A stretch of 64,000 bases of DNA. Origin: Clostridia bacterium (lineage in GTDB: Bacteria; Bacillota; Clostridia; Oscillospirales; Acutalibacteraceae). Below the pieces are notes generated by a model. That model was not told the origin of the DNA. It worked only from the letters and a program-made list of their open reading frames with translations, and did no database searches. Location of the stretch: positions 1 through 64,000 of the forward strand of contig JAFSYM010000003.1 of the NCBI GenBank assembly GCA_017450005.1, read 5' to 3'. Below are positions 1 through 8,808 of the stretch, one piece after another. A program made the position numbers and the translations under genes. Each line of letters starts with the position of its first letter. The first letter of the stretch is position 1.

Positions 1-1
1 G

Positions 2-637
2 TGCGACGAGATCGAGAAAGCGCATCCCGACGTATTCAATATGCTGCTGCAGATTCTGGACGACGGCGTGCTGACCGATTCACAGGGACGCAGGGTGGAT
101 TTCAAGAACTGCGTCATCATCATGACCTCGAACCTCGGCGCCGCACGCATCACCGGGCAGACCGGCGCAACGCTCGGTTTCTCAGGCGATAAAAAGGACG
201 GCATGATGGATCAGGAAAAGATCCGCGAGGCGGTCATGAGCGAGCTGAAACAGGCGCTGCGTCCGGAGTTCCTCAACCGTGTGGACGAAGTGATCGTGTT
301 CCGTCAACTGACCAAACCCGACATCCGCGAAATTGCCGCGCGTCTGCTGCAAACGCTTTCACGCCGCACGCAGCAGCTTGACATCACGCTGCGGTTCAGC
401 GACGCGGCGATTGAAAAGATCGCCGACGCCGGATTCGATCCGGTCTACGGCGCACGTCCGCTCAAGCGCGCCATCCAGTCGCAGATCGAGGACAAACTCT
501 CCGAGGAAATGCTGGAAGGCAAGGTTCTGGCAGGCAAGGCGTATCTGTGCACCGTGCGGGACGATGCATTCGCTTTTGAACAGGACGAGGCGGCAGTTGA
601 ACCGGCCGACCCTGAACCGCCGAAGGAAGAAGCTTAA
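2..637 (+). CDS. clpC: ATP-dependent Clp protease ATP-binding subunit ClpC, C-terminal part (5' end outside window)
   Basis: The reading frame is open from the window edge, so this is the last 211 residues of a Hsp100 AAA+ unfoldase. It begins inside the Walker B region of the second AAA+ domain (DEIEKAHPDVFNMLLQILDD), then shows the sensor-1 stretch MTSNLGA, the RPEFLNRVDE motif and the C-terminal D2-small domain signature DPVYGARPLKRAIQ. The tail IEDKLSEEMLEGKV fits ClpC better than ClpB. ClpC works with ClpP in regulated proteolysis in the cytoplasm. A proline/glutamate-rich tail closes the protein, and a strong terminator follows 18 bases later, so this is the end of its transcript. Confidence 0.93.
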   Translation, partial: CDEIEKAHPDVFNMLLQILDDGVLTDSQGRRVDFKNCVIIMTSNLGAARITGQTGATLGFSGDKKDGMMDQEKIREAVMSELKQALRPEFLNRVDEVIVFRQLTKPDIREIAARLLQTLSRRTQQLDITLRFSDAAIEKIADAGFDPVYGARPLKRAIQSQIEDKLSEEMLEGKVLAGKAYLCTVRDDAFAFEQDEAAVEPADPEPPKEEA

Positions 638-654
638 TCCCGGCTTAAATTGCA

Positions 655-694
655 GCGACCCGAAAGCCGTCCTACCGCTTTCGGGTCGCTTTTG
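655..694 (+). terminator. Rho-independent terminator after clpC
   Basis: A perfect 13-base-pair stem (655-667 with 677-689) closes a 9-base loop and is followed by TTTT. It lies just behind the clpC stop codon. Confidence 0.92.
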
Positions 695-805
695 TGCGGC
701 AACAAATGGACAATACAAACAAGTATTACTATATATTACTTTATATGATTTGTCAATAACTCAGGCGAGAAAGTGGTATGATTGTTCCGGAAACGGAGGG
801 ATACC

Positions 806-961
806 ATGAAACCGCTGAAAGAAAGAGTCAGCGTCACGCTGGACAGTGATATTGTGGCGCAGATCAAAGGATTGGCCGAGGAGGATGACCGCTCTTTTTC
901 GCAGTTCATCAACAAAATCTTGCGCGACTATCTCCGGCATACGCAAAAGGAGACCGATTGA
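806..961 (+). CDS. Small ribbon-helix-helix (CopG/Arc-type) protein
   Basis: This 51-residue protein starts at an ATG eight bases after a GGAGGG site. The sequence has an N-terminal strand (RVSVTLDSDI), a helix, a turn with DDRSFSQF and a second helix ending in LRDYLRH, which is the layout of a ribbon-helix-helix DNA-binding fold. Such proteins act as dimeric repressors, often as antitoxins or plasmid copy regulators. No toxin-like partner is next to it: it stands alone between two terminators, so it is more likely a solitary regulator, perhaps acting on its own promoter. The fold call rests on the pattern only. Confidence 0.75.
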   Translation: MKPLKERVSVTLDSDIVAQIKGLAEEDDRSFSQFINKILRDYLRHTQKETD

Positions 962-973
962 TCCGAGATACGA

Positions 974-1003
974 AGCTGCTGCACATCGTGCGGCGGCTTT
1001 TTT
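974..1003 (+). terminator. Rho-independent terminator after the ribbon-helix-helix gene
   Basis: An 11-base-pair stem (974-984 with 988-998, two G-U pairs) with a 3-base loop runs straight into a T-rich tail. Confidence 0.85.
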
Positions 1004-1028
1004 ATATATATCGTTTGGAGTTGCACTC

Positions 1029-1057
1029 TTTTCAAACACCGTTTTTTCTGCTATACT
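1029..1057 (+). promoter_or_regulatory. Sigma-A-type promoter for the six-hairpin glycosidase gene
   Basis: TTTTCA and TATACT are separated by 17 bases, about 40 bases upstream of the ATG at 1095. Confidence 0.55.
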
Positions 1058-1094
1058 ATATTTAATTCCAAAATACAATCTGCGGAGGTGCACT

Positions 1095-3041
1095 ATGCCG
1101 CATCCGATTCACAAGCTGTTTGAAAAGGCCGTTCGTATTTTCTTTGACAACATGGCGGCCGGGCAAACGCGCTTCAAGCGCGGCGCGTTCGGCGTCGATC
1201 TGCTGTGCAAGTCGGCTTTCGGCCTGACAAGCGTGTTCGGCTGGGAGGGCGACCGTCATGCGCCGATCGCTTTCATCGACGGCAGCTATCTGCTGCGGGA
1301 TCGCGGCAATGTGCTCGTGCATTTCGGCTTTACGAAAAAGCAGATCACGTCCAAGGTCGACTGGTACAATGCCGAGGATTATCTGCCGTGTCTGGTCAGT
1401 CATTTCGAGGCGGGCGACCTCGACGTGACGATCGAGAATTTTGCGGACAAGCTGACGCTGAACGGGCACGACTACGCGGCGGCGTATTCGCGCCTGACGC
1501 TGTGCAACCGCGGCGATATGCCCGCGGTGGTTCCTCCGGTCAGCACGTATCTGGAACCGCTTACCGAAACACCGGAAATCCTCGCGCCTGGCGAGACGGT
1601 ACAGATGGAATATGTTGTCGGCGCGGATCGGTTCGGCGGCAAGTATCCGTACCCGTCCGGTGAAGAACTGCGCAGGACTGGCGGCTTTGAGGCGCACTAC
1701 GCGCACATGCGCGAATACTGGCTCGAGCGGCTGTCGGAATTGTGCGATCTGGAACTGCCGGATCCGCAGCTTGTGCATGCTGTGAAGGCCGGCTATATCT
1801 ACACCATGATTGTTAAGGACGGCGACTGTCTGCATGTGGGCGAAAACGGGTATGACGCGGTGTTCGACCATGATGTGATCGGTATCACGGCCGCACTTGT
1901 GACACTGGGAGACTTCCGCCATTTCAAGGCGTATGTGGCGCATATCCTTGACCGCGTGCAGTATCCGGACGCGCGGTGGAAATACAGTTGGCCTTTTGCG
2001 CTGTATCTGATGAAAACAGGCGATACGGCGTATCTGCGCGGCATGCTGCCGACGATCCGCGAGAACGCGCACTCCATTGAAGGCGACCGCACCGCGCAGG
2101 GCTGGATGCGACGCACGACGGCGATCGACTCGCTCGGATACTGGACAGTGGACAACTGGTCGGCGCTGACGGGTCTTGCCGCATACAATTATATATGCAC
2201 ACAGCTCGGCGAAAGCGACGAGGCGTCGTGGGCGCGCGCGCAGTACGACAGTCTGCTCGAAGCGTGTGAAAAGCGTCTTGCGGCGCTGCGGGAAGAAACG
2301 GGTATTTGCTATATTCCCATTTCTCTGACCGAAGCGAACGAAACGGGACCGCGCAGCGATCCGCGCGACGCGAACGCGCTGTCGATGTTTTTGTTCGGCC
2401 GATGGGCGTGGGAAGGTTATCTTTTCGGTATGCCGCAGCCGGACGATCTGGCGCAGCGCATTGACGAGACGTACGCCTATGTAATCGGGCGGCGCAGCGG
2501 CATTGCGGACAGCGCGTACAATTTCGGCGGCTATCCGCACGGCTGGTACTGCAGCGCCTACAATGCGGGCTACGGCAGTGCGGCGCTGCGCGGTGATCGG
2601 TACCGCAGCGCGGGAATCGAGGCGTACCGATTTATGATCGAACGCGCAATGAGCGGACCGTTCAGCTGGTGGGAAGGCGTGCATCCGCCGCAGCCGGACA
2701 GCCCATGGAACCGTCCGCATGCCGCCGGCGGGGGAGGGTCATGTCCGCACATGTGGGGGCAGGCGACCGCAGCCAAGACGCTGCTCGATGCGCTTGTCTC
2801 GGAAAAAGCGGACGGCACACTTGTGCTTTGCCGCGGTATCCCGGATGACTGGCGGCAACAGGGAAACCGGATTGCCGTGCGCCGTTATCCGGTGCGGGGC
2901 GGCCGATTGGATGCGGTTATTTCTTTCGGGGCACAAATGGCGGTCGAGCTATCGGGCGAGATCGGCGGCAGGTTGGTGGTCATTGACGCACACAAAGCCG
3001 CAATTCCCGACGGAGCAGGCGTTTGGCGGATTTCGTTATAA
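1095..3041 (+). CDS. Six-hairpin glycosidase-like protein
   Basis: The product has 648 residues. The ATG at 1095 was chosen because GGAGG lies just upstream and a promoter sits between it and the earlier in-frame codons. An N-terminal beta-rich half (to about residue 220) is followed by a helical half with repeated tryptophan- and tyrosine-rich helices, such as ARWKYSWPFALYLMKTGD and YWTVDNWSALTGLAAYNY, typical of an (alpha/alpha)6 barrel glycosidase. No signal peptide is seen, so it should act in the cytoplasm on an imported oligosaccharide. The acidic pair FDHDVIG and the stretch TTAIDSLGYW are candidates for the active site. The exact GH family cannot be named. It is transcribed alone. Confidence 0.65.
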   Translation: MPHPIHKLFEKAVRIFFDNMAAGQTRFKRGAFGVDLLCKSAFGLTSVFGWEGDRHAPIAFIDGSYLLRDRGNVLVHFGFTKKQITSKVDWYNAEDYLPCLVSHFEAGDLDVTIENFADKLTLNGHDYAAAYSRLTLCNRGDMPAVVPPVSTYLEPLTETPEILAPGETVQMEYVVGADRFGGKYPYPSGEELRRTGGFEAHYAHMREYWLERLSELCDLELPDPQLVHAVKAGYIYTMIVKDGDCLHVGENGYDAVFDHDVIGITAALVTLGDFRHFKAYVAHILDRVQYPDARWKYSWPFALYLMKTGDTAYLRGMLPTIRENAHSIEGDRTAQGWMRRTTAIDSLGYWTVDNWSALTGLAAYNYICTQLGESDEASWARAQYDSLLEACEKRLAALREETGICYIPISLTEANETGPRSDPRDANALSMFLFGRWAWEGYLFGMPQPDDLAQRIDETYAYVIGRRSGIADSAYNFGGYPHGWYCSAYNAGYGSAALRGDRYRSAGIEAYRFMIERAMSGPFSWWEGVHPPQPDSPWNRPHAAGGGGSCPHMWGQATAAKTLLDALVSEKADGTLVLCRGIPDDWRQQGNRIAVRRYPVRGGRLDAVISFGAQMAVELSGEIGGRLVVIDAHKAAIPDGAGVWRISL

Positions 3042-3105
3042 TGTCCAAAAAATGTCGCCTGTATTCATATAAAGTCGGAATATTTGAAAAATCTTAAAAA
3101 GGGTA

Positions 3106-3134
3106 TTGATTTTTTAGCTAATATCCCGTATAAT
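3106..3134 (+). promoter_or_regulatory. Sigma-A promoter for the exported B-repeat protein pair
   Basis: TTGATT and a perfect TATAAT are 17 bases apart, 47 bases before the ATG at 3181. The surrounding sequence is AT-rich, in contrast with the genes around it. Confidence 0.8.
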
Positions 3135-3180
3135 ACATTTGATTATAAGCGCTAAAGTGTCTTTTCAATGGAGGGATTTT

Positions 3181-4359
3181 ATGACGCGCATTTCCTACAG
3201 CAAGCGGTTTTTATCCCTGGTTTTGGCGCTGGCTCTGATCACTGCCTGCATGGTGGTGAGCTATGCCGGCTCGTTTGACTTGTTCACGGGCGACGACAAC
3301 ACCAACAAGTGCGAGGTCAAGATCACGTCCAACGGCGGCAAGATCGAGTATGTGATCGGGTCTGTGAGCCGTTCGACGCGAAACCAGTACATCGGTTCTC
3401 CCGACTTGGGCGCCGACTGCATTCTGACCGCTGTCGACACCGCCACGCGCCAGTTCATGTACTGGCAGGACGAGTATTCCGGCCGTGTGTACTCCTACGA
3501 CCGCGTGCTCTCTTTCAAGGCAAGCTCGCGCATGAACATCCGCGCGGTGTTCGCCAATGTGGACGACAACCAGCACTTCGTGTCCTATGTGAACTACGGC
3601 GACACAGTCATGCTCGACGCCGTGATGTACGCCAACGGCGCGACCATCACTCCGCCGACCGACACCAAGCTGCCGGGCTTCACCTTCAACGGCTGGTCGA
3701 AGTCTTCATCCGAGATTCAGAGCGACGACAGCGATATGATCGTCTATCCGCAGTATACGGTCAATAACGAGTCCTACACCGTGGCCATCACCAACGACGC
3801 ATACGTTTCCGGCGCCGGCACATACTCCAACTTCCAGACGGTCAACGTCAAGGCAGAGGAGAAGGACGGCGCGGGCAAGACCTTCTCCTACTGGAAGGAC
3901 GCCGACGATGTGATCGTCAGCTATGAGCGCAACTACAGCTTCCGCATCAACTACAATGTCACGCTCACCGCGGTATACGGCGAGGACGTCACGCCCGAAC
4001 CGGTGATCCGCATCAGCAAGATCCACCGCGACACGCAGGATATGAAGATCACGTTCTATGCCGAGCGCAGCGTGCCCGAATCCTACACCGTGCTCGAACA
4101 CGGCATCCTCATGGCGACCGGTGACGCCGTCCAGGATTCGGCGCTGGTTGTCAGCAGCGCAGGCGACACGCGCAACGCGCAGGTGCGCAAGGTCATCGGC
4201 AAGTCCAACGAGCAGTGCGGCACCTTCTCGCTGGCCAAGGCGGAGATCAGCTACAACACGCAGGTCATCGCCCGTCCCTTCGTGATCACGGCGGACGCAA
4301 GCGGCGCGCATCACATCAGCTACGGCGACGTGATCCGCACCACCAACGGAGCGGCCTGA
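3181..4359 (+). CDS. Exported InlB-type B-repeat protein
   Basis: The protein has 392 residues. The ATG at 3181 follows GGAGGG and gives a clean signal peptide (KRF then a leucine/alanine-rich core, ending near SYAGS). The mature part contains several copies of a roughly 75-residue repeat with the pattern FxYWxD...Y....F......TAVY, as in FSYWKDADDVIVSYERNYSF, which matches the divergent InlB B-repeat (Flg_new_2) class. The last 110 residues form a different domain with YAERSVPESYTVLEHGIL and VIARPFV. That domain recurs in the next gene. There is no sortase motif, so it is probably secreted or loosely wall-bound. Function is unknown; adhesion or structural roles are guesses. Confidence 0.8.
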   Translation: MTRISYSKRFLSLVLALALITACMVVSYAGSFDLFTGDDNTNKCEVKITSNGGKIEYVIGSVSRSTRNQYIGSPDLGADCILTAVDTATRQFMYWQDEYSGRVYSYDRVLSFKASSRMNIRAVFANVDDNQHFVSYVNYGDTVMLDAVMYANGATITPPTDTKLPGFTFNGWSKSSSEIQSDDSDMIVYPQYTVNNESYTVAITNDAYVSGAGTYSNFQTVNVKAEEKDGAGKTFSYWKDADDVIVSYERNYSFRINYNVTLTAVYGEDVTPEPVIRISKIHRDTQDMKITFYAERSVPESYTVLEHGILMATGDAVQDSALVVSSAGDTRNAQVRKVIGKSNEQCGTFSLAKAEISYNTQVIARPFVITADASGAHHISYGDVIRTTNGAA

Positions 4360-4371
4360 TAACGGAATATT

Positions 4372-4402
4372 GCGAGAGAAAAAAGCAGCATATTTCTCTT
4401 GC
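4372..4402 (+). promoter_or_regulatory. Intercistronic hairpin between the two exported genes
   Basis: Ten bases (4372-4381) pair with 4393-4402 with one G-U pair, leaving an 11-base loop. There is no T-run behind it, so it may stabilise or process a shared transcript rather than end it. No convincing separate promoter for the next gene is seen. Confidence 0.4.
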
Positions 4403-4439
4403 CTTAGATATTCAAAAAAAGAAAAGGAGATTGATTCAC

Positions 4440-7409
4440 ATGAAAATGGCAAAACGTGTTCTCGCTCTCATCGTAGCGATGATCATGGTCGTCGGCACCT
4501 GTGCGGTAGCGGCTTCTGCTGCTGTCGATTATCAGGCTGAACTCGACGCCGGTCACGACATCACGCTGACTGCGGACACAAGAGCGACATTCACTGTAAC
4601 CAAGGATGTCACAATTGACCTGGGCGGCCATCTGCTCAAGAGCGCATATGGCAAACCCGCAATCATCGTCAAAGGCGGTAACGTTACCGTCAAGAACGGC
4701 CAGATCTCTTCCATGTTTGCACAGGTTTCGAGCGCTGAAATGCTCCAGACCATGTTCACGAAGAGCCCTGCCGGCATTTCCGTCACCGGCGGTAATCTGA
4801 CTGTCGAAGGCGTCCGCGTCATCGGCAGCATGGCGCGTGTTCCCACCACGACGGATTGGTTCTTCCCGTCCGGCACCGCGATCATGACCAAGAACGGTGC
4901 GAACGTTACGCTCAAGCAGGCAACTCTGATCGGTGACTACGGTGTCAACGATCAGGTGACCGGCAGCCAGCCCGGCGGCACTGTGACGATCGAGGACGCG
5001 ATGATCTTCGCGTACAACAAGGTTGTCAAGAGCGGCGTCAAGAATGTTGTTCTTGGAGCTAACACCGAGAAGGTCAATGCTGCTGACCGTATCGAAGGTT
5101 TCCTGAACGATTCCATCCATCTGGAAGCACGTGAGAAAAATCTTATTAAGAAAATTTTCGGTGAGAGAGTCTATCTGTTCACCAAGACGCCGACCGAAGA
5201 TCAGAAGGGCAAGATCACTGTGACCGAAGGCGTTGACAAGGCTGAAGTCGAAGCTGAGACCATCAGCTACGTGTGGCCCAACAGCACCAGCACGGACTGC
5301 TCCTATGAGCTGATTCCGGAAGCAGTTGTCTATTCCGACGGCACGCTCGCTGACCTTGACAACGTTGATGCTGCGAAGGTTGACGAGGATGCGCAGATCA
5401 AATATCGCATTAAGTTCCACATCTGCGACGATGCTGCTGAGTATCTTGCGAAGTTTGTTGCGGATCCCCAGTACTATGTCGATCTGAACTGGTGGGGCAA
5501 ATTCATTCAGGACGAATATGATTGGAACATCTCCAACAACGCAGGTCCGATCGACTCCTACAACGAGGCAGTCATCGCCATCGGCGACGCGCTGAAGATG
5601 CTTGACGATCTCGGCAACGAGAGCATTGCGGGCGTCTATGTTGATGATATCGACATCTATAACCAGCTTCGTGTTGCGATCCTTGAGCTCGGCGGCGCGA
5701 TTGCCTACAACAAGGCGACCGATCGTTCTGCCAACTTCAGCGACGCACAGTACACCTACTACTACGGCCGCGTCGGCCAGACTAAGACCGAGGCTGACTA
5801 CATTGCGCAGAACGGCGTCATCGGTACGCTTGACCGCGTCCAGAAGCTCGTCGACGGCATCGGCCAGTTTGCTCCCTTCACCGATACTTCCAAGTGGGGC
5901 GACATCGCTGTTTGGCTGTATGACAACTACGAAGAAGCAATCGACATCGTGAGAGATGCTGCTGCTAAGATCGCCAACCTTCAGGATATGATCAACGACG
6001 ATACCGTCAAGCAGATTCTTGCTCTTGATAAGGATCTCGAAGATACCGCTGCTCTCGTGAATAAGTATGCGGATATCGCTGCTGCTGCTGCCGACATGAT
6101 GGAAAAAGCGCTTGCTTACCACAGCGTGCAGAGCGGTCTTGCAATGCTTGAGCGCAACAAGGGCGAAATCAAGTACTATGCTGACAAGTTTGTCGGTATT
6201 GCAAACAACCTCTCCACCTACATCACGCCCAGCGATTTCGTGACGGCGGACGGCAAAGTCGTGACGGCTTATGCCACCAAGGGCGACGTTATCATTGAGC
6301 GTATTGCTGCTGACAACAACCTCGACATCTACAACCTCGGCGAAGGTGTTGTGAATTACAGCCTGACCCAGACCGACGGCGAAGGCACGAAGACCGTGAA
6401 CGGTACGGCAGACCAGCCGTTCCAGAGCCTCGCGTTCGTCGAAGGCTTCACGCTGACGGCAGTTCCCGGCGACGAGTCCGTGTTCCTGTACTGGGTCAAT
6501 GTAGAGTCCAACCGTATCCTCAGCACGGAGACCACTCTGACTCTGTCCACTAACATCGACAGAGCGATCGAGGCAGTCTTCACGTATGAAGACGAACCCA
6601 TCGTCACATTCACGAATCCGACCGGTTCTATCGCGGGCTATGGCTTTGTGTCGGGCGACAGCTTCGAGGCAGACGCCAATGTCAAGGATCCTTCGATCCC
6701 CGGCTTCAAGTTCGTCAGCTGGCCGACCTCCATCATGGATAAGACTGCGTACTACGGCGGCAGCGCTTCCGCGTTTGCTGATACGAACGCTTTCTATGGC
6801 CAGAACGGCGCTACGCTGGCAGTCCGTCCCGGACTTGACAGCCTGATCATCACCCCGATCTATGATCGTAGTGACGACTACACGGTTCGCTTTATCGATC
6901 CCGCACAGCCCGACACGATCTTCGAGACTGTCGGCCCGTTCGGTAACACCGGTACTGTGACCGCGATCGGCGACAACTTCAGCTACTGGGTTGACGGCAA
7001 GGGCAACGTTGTTTCCCTGACGCCTGAGTTCAACTTCACGATTCTTGAGGATGGCGTGACCTACAGAGCTGTGTACGGCGCTACCAACATCCCGGATCAG
7101 ATCCTCTACATTGCCACCACGGATATGGACAGCGAAAGAGTTTACTTCTTCGCCAACAGATCCATCAACGGCACTCTGCTGAGCACCGGTATCGTGTTCC
7201 ATTACACGGAGTCTGTCCCCGAAATCGGTATGGACGGCGCCATCAAGGGTACTGCGAAGTACAACACCGCAACCGGTACGTACTCCGCTGGTCTGAAGAT
7301 TGCGAACATCCGCTCTAAGGGCAACGGCACGATCTATGCTCGTCCGTATGCTGAGACGGCGGAAGACGGCATCTTCTACGGCCCGGTATTCACCTACAGA
7401 CTTGGCTAA
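4440..7409 (+). CDS. Large exported protein with beta-helix-like, helical and B-repeat regions
   Basis: The protein has 989 residues, starting at an ATG placed 9 bases after AAAAGGAGA. A signal peptide (AKRVLALIVAMIMVVGTCAV, cut near ASA) leads into a region of right-handed-parallel-helix type (about 30-210: IDLGGHLLKS, GGNVTVKNGQI, GGNLTVEGVRV), a long helical middle rich in D and A (about 300-620), and B-repeats (about 640-860). The C-terminal 110 residues (YFFANRSINGTLLSTGIVF, TIYARPYAET) resemble the end of the preceding protein. Codon choice is narrow, as in gap, suggesting high expression. It is likely a secreted or surface-layer protein; no enzyme motif is evident. Confidence 0.8.
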   Translation: MKMAKRVLALIVAMIMVVGTCAVAASAAVDYQAELDAGHDITLTADTRATFTVTKDVTIDLGGHLLKSAYGKPAIIVKGGNVTVKNGQISSMFAQVSSAEMLQTMFTKSPAGISVTGGNLTVEGVRVIGSMARVPTTTDWFFPSGTAIMTKNGANVTLKQATLIGDYGVNDQVTGSQPGGTVTIEDAMIFAYNKVVKSGVKNVVLGANTEKVNAADRIEGFLNDSIHLEAREKNLIKKIFGERVYLFTKTPTEDQKGKITVTEGVDKAEVEAETISYVWPNSTSTDCSYELIPEAVVYSDGTLADLDNVDAAKVDEDAQIKYRIKFHICDDAAEYLAKFVADPQYYVDLNWWGKFIQDEYDWNISNNAGPIDSYNEAVIAIGDALKMLDDLGNESIAGVYVDDIDIYNQLRVAILELGGAIAYNKATDRSANFSDAQYTYYYGRVGQTKTEADYIAQNGVIGTLDRVQKLVDGIGQFAPFTDTSKWGDIAVWLYDNYEEAIDIVRDAAAKIANLQDMINDDTVKQILALDKDLEDTAALVNKYADIAAAAADMMEKALAYHSVQSGLAMLERNKGEIKYYADKFVGIANNLSTYITPSDFVTADGKVVTAYATKGDVIIERIAADNNLDIYNLGEGVVNYSLTQTDGEGTKTVNGTADQPFQSLAFVEGFTLTAVPGDESVFLYWVNVESNRILSTETTLTLSTNIDRAIEAVFTYEDEPIVTFTNPTGSIAGYGFVSGDSFEADANVKDPSIPGFKFVSWPTSIMDKTAYYGGSASAFADTNAFYGQNGATLAVRPGLDSLIITPIYDRSDDYTVRFIDPAQPDTIFETVGPFGNTGTVTAIGDNFSYWVDGKGNVVSLTPEFNFTILEDGVTYRAVYGATNIPDQILYIATTDMDSERVYFFANRSINGTLLSTGIVFHYTESVPEIGMDGAIKGTAKYNTATGTYSAGLKIANIRSKGNGTIYARPYAETAEDGIFYGPVFTYRLG

Positions 7410-7447
7410 TCAGCCAAACGCAAGGATAGCGTAATTAAACCAAACGT

Positions 7448-7480
7448 GGGCAGGCAGCCTCGGCTGTCTGCCCCTTTTTC
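7448..7480 (+). terminator. Rho-independent terminator after the large exported protein
   Basis: An 11-base-pair GC-rich stem (7448-7458 with 7463-7473, one G-U) and a CTCG loop are followed by five T. Confidence 0.93.
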
Positions 7481-7505
7481 GGATAATCAGATTCGATTCA
7501 ATCCG

Positions 7506-7536
7506 GCAGGATCGCACAAAGTCTGTGCCATCCTGC
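7506..7536 (+). promoter_or_regulatory. Leader hairpin ahead of the HprK-like/PqqD cassette
   Basis: Seven base pairs (7506-7512 with 7530-7536), a C/C mismatch, then five more pairs (7514-7518 with 7524-7528) form a long hairpin with a 5-base loop. No T-run follows. It ends 32 bases before the start codon, leaving the GGAGGG site free. It may be an RNA stability or regulator-binding element. Confidence 0.5.
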
Positions 7537-7568
7537 GAGGTTGAGTCTGTGAACTGTGGAGGGTGCGT

Positions 7569-8279
7569 ATGCAATTCTATAAGATTGCCGATATTCCGGT
7601 TTGCTATCATGCTTTTTATCCCATGCTTCGTACACGCAGCCAAAAGTACGCTTCGGATTCTTCGCCCGACGCGATTTTGCTGTCTGTTAATAACGTGGAA
7701 ATTGAGGAGATACACGAACGGACGCCGCTGTTGGACGACGACATGCGTGAATATATGCTCATGGGTAAAAAATACTATGACATACTGGTGGAGCATGACG
7801 GCATGATGCTGCACGCCTCGGCAGTCGTTGTAGACGGTCTGGCTTATCTGTTCTCCGCACCGAGCGGCACCGGAAAATCGACGCATACATCCCTGTACCT
7901 CAAGCGGTTCGGCGAGCGCGCCTATATACTCAATGACGACAAGCCGGCAATTCGTGTAGTCGAAGGCAAGGCGTATGCTTACGGAACGCCGTTCAGCGGC
8001 AAATACGACATCAGCGAGAATCAGCGTGTTCCGATCGCCGGGATTGCTTTTATTGAGCGCAGTGAAACAAACTCGATCGAACCGATGCCGAGTGCGCGCG
8101 CCGTTTTTTCTTTGCTGAACCAAACGTCGCGTCCGGAGTCGCCGGAATTGTACATGCGTATGCTTCGCAATCTGGATGCAATATTACAGTACGTTCCGGT
8201 TTACACACTGCGGTGCAATATGGACGATGCAGCGGCGGCAGTCAGCTATGACGGAATGCAGAAAGGAAGAATAGTATGA
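7569..8279 (+). CDS. HPr-kinase-like P-loop protein of a PqqD cassette
   Basis: The protein has 236 residues. The ATG at 7569 was preferred over the GTG six bases upstream, which would overlap the GGAGGG site. It carries a Walker A motif SGTGKST (about residues 99-105) after LHASAVVVDG, then ILNDDKPAI and GTPFSGKYDIS, the pattern of HPr-kinase/phosphorylase-fold ATPases. Relatives of this fold occur in ribosomal peptide gene clusters, where some phosphorylate the peptide precursor. Its stop overlaps the start of a PqqD-like gene (ATGA), so translation is coupled. It is not the classical HprK, which is longer and has an N-terminal domain. The substrate is unknown. Confidence 0.72.
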   Translation: MQFYKIADIPVCYHAFYPMLRTRSQKYASDSSPDAILLSVNNVEIEEIHERTPLLDDDMREYMLMGKKYYDILVEHDGMMLHASAVVVDGLAYLFSAPSGTGKSTHTSLYLKRFGERAYILNDDKPAIRVVEGKAYAYGTPFSGKYDISENQRVPIAGIAFIERSETNSIEPMPSARAVFSLLNQTSRPESPELYMRMLRNLDAILQYVPVYTLRCNMDDAAAAVSYDGMQKGRIV

Positions 8280-8536
8280 AAATCAAGAGAGGCTTTATGG
8301 TTTGCAAAGTCGGCGACAGCCACGTCGTGATGTCGATCGGTTCTAAAATGCACATGCGCGGCTTAACGACACTCAATGAAACCGGCGTTTTTATCTGGAA
8401 TCACCTCAAAAACGACACCACAGAAGAAGCAATTACACAGGCTATGTGCGCGGAGTTCGACATCGACGAGGAGACGGCACGCGCCGACGTGCACGAATAT
8501 GTTGCGATGCTTCGGAAAGCCGGTTTTCTTGCATGA
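8276..8536 (+). CDS. PqqD-like (RRE-type) protein 1
   Basis: The protein has 86 residues. The motif TTLNETGVFIWNHLKNDTTE followed by a winged-helix-like tail (DVHEYVAMLRKAGFL) is typical of PqqD/RiPP recognition elements, which bind the leader of a peptide precursor and hand it to a modifying enzyme. The start overlaps the preceding stop by four bases and its own stop overlaps the next start. This places it firmly in the cassette. Confidence 0.8.
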   Translation: MKIKRGFMVCKVGDSHVVMSIGSKMHMRGLTTLNETGVFIWNHLKNDTTEEAITQAMCAEFDIDEETARADVHEYVAMLRKAGFLA

Positions 8537-8808
8537 GGGGAAAGAAGTACGTCAAGCTGTCTCCGTCGTTTCAAATGGTCACGGTGGACGGCAAACAGTA
8601 TCTGACTTCTGCGGTTCGCGGATTCAGCGGACAAATGGCCTGCAACGAAACGGCAGCATTTCTGATCGGTCTGCTGCGCCGCCGCACGACAGAGGATAAG
8701 CTCATTCGTAAGATGTGCCGCACCTTTGATGCGCCGCAGGATGAGATTGCATCCGATGTTGCGGACATACTGCAAATGCTGCGCCGCATCGGCGCGCTGG
8801 AAGAATGA
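8533..8808 (+). CDS. PqqD-like (RRE-type) protein 2
   Basis: The protein has 91 residues. It repeats the architecture of its upstream neighbour: CNETAAFLIGLLRRRTTEDKL and a C-terminal helix DVADILQMLRRIGALEE. The two share the NET(A/G) core and the ILxxLRxxGxL ending but differ elsewhere, so they are diverged duplicates rather than a recent copy. The ATG at 8533 overlaps the previous stop. Having two recognition elements suggests either two peptide substrates or two binding roles. Confidence 0.78.
   Translation: MRGKKYVKLSPSFQMVTVDGKQYLTSAVRGFSGQMACNETAAFLIGLLRRRTTEDKLIRKMCRTFDAPQDEIASDVADILQMLRRIGALEE

Noticed and set aside
806..961. Antitoxin of a toxin-antitoxin pair
   Set aside because: No toxin-like gene is next to it; terminators isolate it on both sides.
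4404..7202. Very long reverse-strand open frame opposite the large exported protein
   Set aside because: The forward frame has a signal peptide, repeats and a ribosome site. The reverse frame is a by-product of the codon bias (GC-rich third positions) and has no such signals. Similar long antisense frames opposite GH3, the serine hydrolase, GH13 and the six-hairpin gene were dropped for the same reason.
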